Source: Gigantopelta aegis (taxonomy: Eukaryota > Mollusca > Gastropoda > Neomphalida > Peltospiridae). From it: 64,000 nucleotides of DNA. The notes under the pieces were generated by a model. The model was not told where the DNA came from. It was given only the letters and a program-made list of their open reading frames with translations, and did no database searches. The position numbers and the translations under genes are program-made. Below, in pieces: positions 59,301 through 64,000 of this stretch (positions within the stretch are counted from its first letter, which is position 1; each line of letters begins with the position of its first letter). Where the stretch lies: the NCBI RefSeq assembly GCF_016097555.1, contig NC_054702.1, forward strand, positions 91,663,798 to 91,727,797, in the 5' to 3' direction.

Positions 59301-61407
59301 TTATCCTGAGGGTATATGATATGTTTCATGTGAATTACGAATGCCTTATTTAGACCAGTAGAACTAATTTTAATCAGATTGCTAACAACACTGCGTAGTC
59401 TCCAATGTCCAGGTAACATTTCGTCTGTAAATAATATTTTAAATATTGACCAATCACACTTCGCCTTTTATAACGTTATTTGGGAGCATACAAATTCTAA
59501 AAATATCGGGCGAGTCTATTTTAGTGGCCGCAGTACAGCGAACCATACCAATACGTACGGTAGGGTTATCAGTCTTCAATTTTACATTACAAATTATTTA
59601 TTTTATAAAATAAAATATGTTTTAAGACATTCGTAATTCACACGAAACATGTTGTATACCCTCAGGATAATTCGGAATATTTTCAAATTATTTTTAAATC
59701 ACTGGCATGATTCTGCAAGTAAGGTTTTGATTGGTGGACATGAGCTCCAACTGGCTGCTGTTAGATCCACATGTAATACTAAGTGGAGCCAATTTTAATT
59801 AGATTGACAATGACTGTAGCCTTTGTTTATGAAGTTTCATGAAAATTGGATGAAAAATGAAGTCACTAGAGTGTGACGTAATTTCAGTTTGTGTGTCCAG
59901 ATAGTTTGCAGGTAGTGTAAATTATCCTGACTACATACATGCATAAAATAATAATTACGGTGTCTCTCTCCCCACCCCACACCCAGGTCACTAACTCCGA
60001 AGAAGGACTATTAAACTAATGTGCTTTATCACTTTTATAAAAGAGCAGTCATGTATAATACCTCAATTAAACATAAAGCATGAATAAAAGCATTAAAGAT
60101 TAGGAAAACAAACTAAAATTAATATAAAAAACCCAATACATTAGTTTACAACACAACTTTGTACTAAAGTACTAATCAAAATTATACCCAGGTGATTTTC
60201 CAGTCTTATATATTAGTTATGAAAATCACTGGAATGAAAACCATAAAAATGTGTGAGTATTATCTTGACTTGTTACGGTATTCAAACAACCGGTACAAAA
60301 AATGACAATAAATGACCTGTTATAGATAGAAATATGAGATGTATTTACAATTTTACTGCAAAACATATGTAATTTGAAACCGACTATAATACCCAGGTTG
60401 ATACTGATTACACCTGACAGGTGAAATCACAAGTACCAAGTGTAAGAATACATAGCAGTCCAGCATATTAAATCAAATAACTAAAATAGTTATATAAATT
60501 TGCTAACAACAAAATTACTTCTGTTGTATTCATATAATCAATGTGCTAATAAATAATTTGTTCAAAGCTTAATCTGACAAGTCAGTATATTGGAACTTCA
60601 TTGTATTGGAAAGGACAGGTGTATTATTTCTGCTATCAATATTAACCTGGGTGTTATAGTCTATTTCAAATTACATATGTTTTACAGTAAAATTTTAAAT
60701 ACATCTCATATTTCTATCATTTATAGTCATTTTTTGTACAGGTTATTTGAATACCATAACAGGTCATAATAATACTCACACATTTTTATGGTTTTTATTC
60801 CAGAGATTTTCATAAATAATATATAAGACTGGAAAATCACCTGGGTATAATTTTGATTAGTACTTTAGGTTGTTTAAAGCTATTCCACAACACTGACTTA
60901 GCATGAATACAAATATTGAAGTCTTGGAAAACAAACTAATATTAATAAAAAACAATATATTGGTTTACAACACTATTCCACAACACTGATTTATTGACAA
61001 TATTTTGGTACATGGCATCTTTTATTATTTTTATACATACACATTTTAGTCAAATCAAATTAAGGCTATACGTTACAAATCAACAAATGTGACGATTTAA
61101 TCAAAGGTGACTGAATTGATTTTAATATAAAAGCTCTTTTCCATGAAAGTCTTTTTTTAAAACATTAATATACCTCATTGACTTCTTGCTGAATCTGCTT
61201 CCTATTTTCAAATTCCATCTTCTCCATTGTCTTACTCTGCCTAGTAATTTCTTCTTCTTTCTGCTTCAGAACATTTTGGCTGTGATTCAGTTGAGTTTTC
61301 ATGTCTTGCTCGCTTTGTCTCAAGGAGCTCAATTCATGCTTGACACTGTTCAGTTCTTTCTGGAGCTGACTCATCTCCTGTAGAACTCGATTTCCTGCAT
61401 TCTTCTC
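38315..61407 (-). CDS. CENP-F-like giant coiled-coil protein, C-terminal part (5' end beyond window)
   Basis: Coding exons, in transcript order: 61407-61174, 58825-58264, 55711-55546, 55086-54959, 49389-41743, 41183-41105, 39839-39735 and 38535-38315 (stop TAG). Phases agree throughout, giving at least 3046 residues once one frame break in the giant exon is allowed for. Nearly all is Glu/Lys/Leu-rich coiled coil. The tail (about 150 residues) is basic with SP motifs (SPKRTLRSAFGKD, SNSPQKKP, LNKSPELK) and ends in CNVQ, a farnesylation CAAX box. Human CENP-F ends CKVQ after a similar tail and is also encoded largely by giant exons. CENP-E ends in a CAAX box too and would have a kinesin motor upstream of this window, so it is not excluded. 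Likely role: kinetochore/nuclear envelope protein in mitosis. Confidence 0.65.
38590..38696. mobile_element. MITE family D
   Basis: GGGCTCAATTTACGAAGCCT faces CAGGCTTTGTAAATTTGGTC as an imperfect inverted repeat around a short centre, within an intron of the CENP-F-like gene. Confidence 0.55.
39124..39378 (-). mobile_element. SINE copy, diverged
   Basis: Minus-orientation body with AGCAGCAAGGGGTCTTTTAT, GCCTTTTGTTGCACTTATTG and GGAGCAGTGGCTGGAACCAG. The head remnant GGTAATGGCTTTACCACTGG is of type 3. It lies in an intron of the CENP-F-like gene. Confidence 0.7.
41743..49389 (-). CDS. 7.65-kb giant coiled-coil exon of the CENP-F-like gene
   Basis: Two long open frames (49417-44249 and 44199-41719) tile this interval and overlap at one point. 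Acceptor at 49391-49390, donor at 41742-41741. The exon begins in phase with the exon ending at 54959 (G|AT) and ends on a codon boundary. It encodes 2548 codons of almost unbroken heptad-type sequence, including five 109-residue repeats and, near its end, two copies of SKKSAPVAN. The frame changes once, at a run of six A's. Confidence 0.85.
44258..44263 (-). other. One-base frame break in an A6 run
   Basis: On the coding strand TTG AAA AAA CGA GCA TGA stops the upstream frame. Skipping one A gives TTG AAA AAC GAG CAT GAA, which continues coiled-coil sequence (LKNEHESNYRLLEDAKQ). Upstream and downstream frames run for about 1700 and 840 codons, so this is a single-base insertion in a homopolymer, most simply an assembly error or a polymorphic null allele. 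Confidence 0.85.
46645..48280 (-). repeat. Five tandem 109-residue coiled-coil repeats
   Basis: Coding units of exactly 327 bp begin (high coordinate) at 48280, 47953, 47626, 47299 and 46972. Consensus pieces are ELVKKTEQLDNCIAEQE, LEEKNENSE, KCGKLAEELD, LNKVLQEKLDSLESQSSSSL and LNIKLTSALDDN. The inner three are most alike and the outer two most diverged, consistent with expansion by unequal exchange from the centre. The conserved Cys residues (NCIAE, KCGKL) recur in register. Confidence 0.9.
49390..50523. other. Intron sequence with TAGCC motifs
   Basis: Intron of the CENP-F-like gene. ACTAGCC motifs recur at 49890-50165, and CAGTGTT/AACACTG near 49752 and 50150 hint at a decayed hAT-type element. 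No exon recognised. Confidence 0.4.
51510..51751 (+). pseudogene. C2H2 zinc-finger exon inside the 2.4-kb transposon
   Basis: After an acceptor-like TATTTCAG, the frame starts MDVSNASLDISAEIDIKP and carries a finger CPDQACGYTTKYKSNLNKHA followed by KRMH (Cys-x4-Cys-x12-His-x4-His). A second finger start (YICDV) follows, but its frame appears to be lost. GTACGT at 51702 could be a donor. Possibly a DNA-binding subunit of the transposase. Confidence 0.55.
51753..52230 (-). pseudogene. Second, opposite-strand ORF set inside the transposon
   Basis: Minus-strand frames read CPYCRSICSTFTDIISHL, then HMMERHPNCNFKIIPELC, and after an acceptor-like ACACAG a roughly 90-codon open frame (51753-52028) with QYQDIVDGSYIVYKEIISLL and VIEELKRIGKVEEFFDKI. 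The pieces need splicing or are broken. The first resembles a C2H2 finger; the last is unrecognised but coding-like. Confidence 0.45.
53050..53420. repeat. Tandem repeat with palindromic AGGTCAnnnTGACCT sites
   Basis: About two and a half diverged units of 125-146 bp, each with CACACCACCATCTCAAGTTG, TTGATGG.CCTGTATG and TGCAGTAGACTGTGAAAAGT. Unit borders carry AGGTCACAGTGACCT (53173-53187) and AGGTCATAGTGACCT (about 53319-53333), both perfect inverted nuclear-receptor half-sites with 3-bp spacers. Confidence 0.8.
54270..54390. repeat. T/G-rich low-complexity tract
   Basis: TTTTTGTTTG and TTATTGTTG runs end in long T and G homopolymers. The Phe/Cys-rich open frame is an artefact. Confidence 0.9.
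57126..57427 (-). mobile_element. Full-length SINE (head type 2)
   Basis: Flanked by an exact 12-bp duplication, TACTCACATATA (57114-57125; 57428-57439). The minus-strand head reads GCAGGATTAGCTTAGTCAGG; body and tail are as in 13892-14203. It lies in an intron of the CENP-F-like gene. Confidence 0.85.
57596..57637 (-). CDS. Possible 42-nt cassette or alternative first exon
   Basis: Between the exons 58825-58264 and 55711-55546, the minus strand has TTATCAG as acceptor and GCCG|GTAAGT as a strong donor. The 42 nt between them keep phase exactly (A|GA at the start, G|AA at the end) and would insert RIMNINTGQLATNA. It contains an ATG and could instead be an alternative first exon. The acceptor is poor in pyrimidines and the peptide is not typical coiled coil, so this is tentative. 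Confidence 0.3.
59164..59806. mobile_element. 643-bp palindromic element with 9-bp duplication
   Basis: Arms 59164-59348 and 59623-59806 are about 95% identical inverted repeats starting CAATCTAATTAAAATT(A/G)GCT. The flanks are an exact 9-bp duplication, ACAATGACT (59155-59163; 59807-59815), as in Mutator-like elements. The 270-bp centre has no convincing coding frame. The sequence is unrelated to the element at 1090-2036. Confidence 0.75.
60174..60858. mobile_element. 685-bp palindromic element
   Basis: Arms of about 230 bp (AATCAAAATTATACCCAGGT at the left, mirrored at the right; ACATATGTAATTTGAAA faces TTTCAAATTACATATGT). AGTACT flanks both ends (60168-60173; 60859-60864). Because AGTACT is itself palindromic, the exact boundary is uncertain. 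Outside it, about 100 bp to the left (60064-60160) recurs in diverged form to the right (about 60885-60975). Confidence 0.6.
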
Positions 61408-64000
61408 CTGTTACAGAAAACAAATTAAAACTTCTTAATTATGCTAGTGAAACAACCATTCAACTTTTACTTTATCATATTCTTTTAAATAAACTAGAAT
61501 GGCAAAGCCATGATGGCTCATATCTCATAAGCTGAATAGTCAAGGCTCAAAATAGCAGCCTGTGAAGCAAAAAGCAGTCCAAAAATCGCTTATCATTTTT
61601 CAACAGCATGTATGATTATCTTGCCTGCTATTTAGCTTCAGACCCTCGTTTTTTTACAGGCGCGAGTGCTATCATGCCCGTGAACCCCCATCAACTCAAT
61701 CTGACGGGCGTGAAATAACGCGCCCCTAAATTGAACAAATCACGCTTGTGTTGTTTGTTTTTTAACTCCGCCATTTTAATTGTTTATTGAATCCAATCCA
61801 CAACGCCACAATGCAGGTAATGATCGCGAAATGTATTTATACTGTCGTCGTTTTGATCACGTACAGGAAAAATAATAGGTGTGTTGTCCAATATATATGT
61901 TTAATGTATAATGTTTATACATGTTGATATCACAGTAAACACGTACACAAACAAAAACGTAATTTAGTAAAGCAGGTTTTGTTTTCGTTAATAACATAGC
62001 GATGTACTCGTAGACATTTCTACTTTCTATTTCACGATACTGCCACGTGATTTAAAGCAAAGGACATTGCCCTTGGTAGAGTCAGATTTCTTGTACATGT
62101 GATCGGTTGATGGGACCCTGAAACAAACATACACCGATTTAATTTCAAGTCAGTAATTCGAATTTACCGAGTGTAAAGCATGTATATTTTAAAATTAAAT
62201 TTACATTAGGGTGGTTATGTTGGGTTTTTGGGTTTTTTGTTTGTTTTTTGGTTGCTATGATTCGAGTTAGTAGTATAATAAATGACGTGTTAACTACAGT
62301 ACACCGATAATTAAAGTTAATCCTGTTTGTAAAAATATATATTTATAAAAATTGTAGTAAGATATATTTGGGTAGAAAACAATAGATGTTGACATTATCT
62401 CTGTTATGATATTATTATTATTATCATTTTTAAGTAGAGAATTTGAAGGTACATGACGTATATTATATCATGATAAATGTGATAACCCTGTGCCATGTGG
62501 TTGTTACACTTTTAATGTCTTTTTAGTTTAAATGATTTACAAATAGGCCTACTGACATTATTTTTGTGAGTGTTTTATTAGATATTTTACAGTTAGAATT
62601 CTTAATAACAGTACCATAGTTGTTACAATGCCAATTCACATTCAGTTCACAGGTTTGTGTCCATAGAAAAATCATATCATTCTGCGATGAAGATTAAAAT
62701 TATTGTACTTGTTTTAAATAAAACAGAATAAACACAAACAAATCAGTTTCAATTCTTTATTCATAAATAGTCCACAGATTTTCATGATTCAGGGCACAAT
62801 ATTTCACGCGAACCGCCGTTCTGTTCGCGTGTCGGTTACGCAAAACTAAATTTACGCGAACTGCAAATTGCTTACGTCATGAAATGTAAACGTTCAGAAA
62901 TTAAAACTTGCAAACTTCACGATTACAGGACGTTTATTCACGCAGACATACTACTAGTATTTCGACTAAGTTTTAGGCTGAATTTTAGATACTTGATGCG
63001 CAACAAACCAGTAGACAACGTTATATTGCAACAGTTGTAACTTGCAACCAGTCTAAAGTATCTGCTGCTATTTTATCTCTAAAGGAATATATGTAGACAT
63101 AATATTGGATTGCCTATAATTTTACATATGTTAAAAACAGTTTTAACATAAACAGGAATCCAAAAGTGTCACAAAAATTGAAAAATACTAACATCGCATA
63201 ACGAGCTTTAAAAAACAAACATTTGGAACGTCACTGTAGAATAGAAGTACCATCGATAATGTGAAAGTAGCGTAACCAGCGCAAAACGAAAAAAGAAATC
63301 CCTTCAAATAATTATGTATCTATTTCAAAGACGTAGTGCCCATTACGCACAGTACGCATGTGCGTAATGCAAAAACATAATCCGGGAATAGGTCGAGGCT
63401 TATGTAATTGTTCTATAAAATATCCTCTTAAAACTGACTCGAAAAAAGATAGAAAAAAATGCCTTCGAAAAGGTTCAGAATGCATCTCCAGTGGTTCTGA
63501 GTTTAAAAAAATTTCACAGGAGGAGACCTCCCGAATCCCCCAGCTCGGGCACACCTTTGGCGTGCAAAATGCTAAAAAAAATGTCTGGTTATGCCCCTGT
63601 ATTTTGTTTCAGTACTGGGGCTAATATTCAGTTCTTTTATACTATTGTTAACTTTAGCAAGCATTAAAGAAACATTTTTTTGGTAAAATGTTTTCTTTTG
63701 TATTTGTTTAAATTTTTATGTTTGAGCTAAAAACTATGTATTTAAAATATAATTTCAACGTAATTTTGAGGTAACCAATCAGGTAACCCACGGGTTACGC
63801 AAATATAATTCATGTAAACGAACAATTGATTACCTAGGTAAAAACCACGTGAACCGACTTCCGGTTACCTCAGATTTCGAAATATTGTCCCCTGATGATT
63901 CAGAATTTTAATGCAACATAATATGCATATAATATATAAAAGATCGATAAATGTTGTGTTCATGGTGTTTCTTTTTCTTGTGAAAGACTGCAATGGCCCA
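61408..64000. other. Right-edge region, no firm exon
   Basis: No further exon of the CENP-F-like gene was recognised, so its 5' part lies beyond 64000 or in short exons I could not see. At 61765-61816 a CCGCCATTTT motif is followed by CACA-ATGCAG-GTAATG, which could be a plus-strand first exon but is unsupported. The stretch 63350-63620 (ACAGGAGGAGACCTCCCGAA, CCCCCAGCTCGGGCACACC) resembles a dispersed repeat fragment with no meaningful ORF. Confidence 0.4.

Noticed and set aside
38315-61407. Identification as NuMA, golgin or myosin-like coiled coil
   Set aside because: None of these is expected to end in a CAAX box after an SP-rich tail; CENP-F or CENP-E fits better.
1-64000. Retrovirus, LTR element or Polinton
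   Set aside because: No reverse transcriptase, integrase, capsid-like frame, primer-binding site or paired LTR was recognised anywhere in the window.

Overview
This is a eukaryotic, intron-rich, AT-rich genomic window. It is most likely from a mollusc, probably a gastropod. The clues are spliced animal genes (SPATA17, IFT43, TMEM223 and a giant kinetochore-type coiled-coil gene) and at least a dozen copies of a tRNA-headed SINE whose 3' end reads like GTCGTTAAATAAAAC, a repeat type I associate with molluscan genomes. No rRNA, true tRNA gene, CRISPR, prokaryotic operon, retrovirus or LTR element was seen.

Layout: (1) 768-7583, plus strand: SPATA17, 10 coding exons, an IQ-motif (calmodulin-binding) sperm/axoneme protein. 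An RFX X-box-like site lies about 107 bp before its ATG, and a Mutator-like palindromic transposon carrying a RecQ-type helicase fragment sits in intron 1. (2) 11586-27320, minus strand: IFT43, 9 coding exons, a subunit of intraflagellar transport complex A. SPATA17 and IFT43 are convergent. IFT43 introns hold SINEs, a 61-bp minisatellite that runs almost up to a splice donor, several MITEs and a decayed 3.3-kb terminal-inverted-repeat element with a possible THAP-like reading frame. (3) 28013-29583, plus strand: TMEM223, 2 coding exons, a mitochondrial membrane protein linked to cytochrome oxidase assembly. It is head-to-head with IFT43 across 692 bp, which probably acts as a shared promoter. 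(4) 29584-38314: intergenic, filled with nested SINEs and MITEs. (5) 38315-61407 and beyond the right edge, minus strand: the last exons of a very large coiled-coil protein, at least 3046 residues in this window, ending in a farnesylation-type CAAX box (CNVQ) after a basic, Ser-Pro-rich tail. That architecture, including one 7.6-kb exon, best fits a CENP-F-like kinetochore protein, with CENP-E as the alternative. Its introns hold a 2.4-kb inverted-repeat transposon with zinc-finger ORFs, a second 9-bp-TSD palindromic element and a third palindrome.

Two of the four genes (SPATA17, IFT43) are ciliary/flagellar and lie next to each other. TMEM223 is mitochondrial and the fourth gene is mitotic, so no single pathway joins all four. 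The most unusual items are the helicase-carrying Mutator-like element, the 2.4-kb zinc-finger inverted-repeat element, the 109-residue (327-bp) tandem repeats and the one-base frame break in the giant exon, the 61-bp higher-order minisatellite beside an IFT43 splice donor, and the modular SINE family with interchangeable heads. All gene names rest on my own recognition of the protein sequence; no database search was possible.
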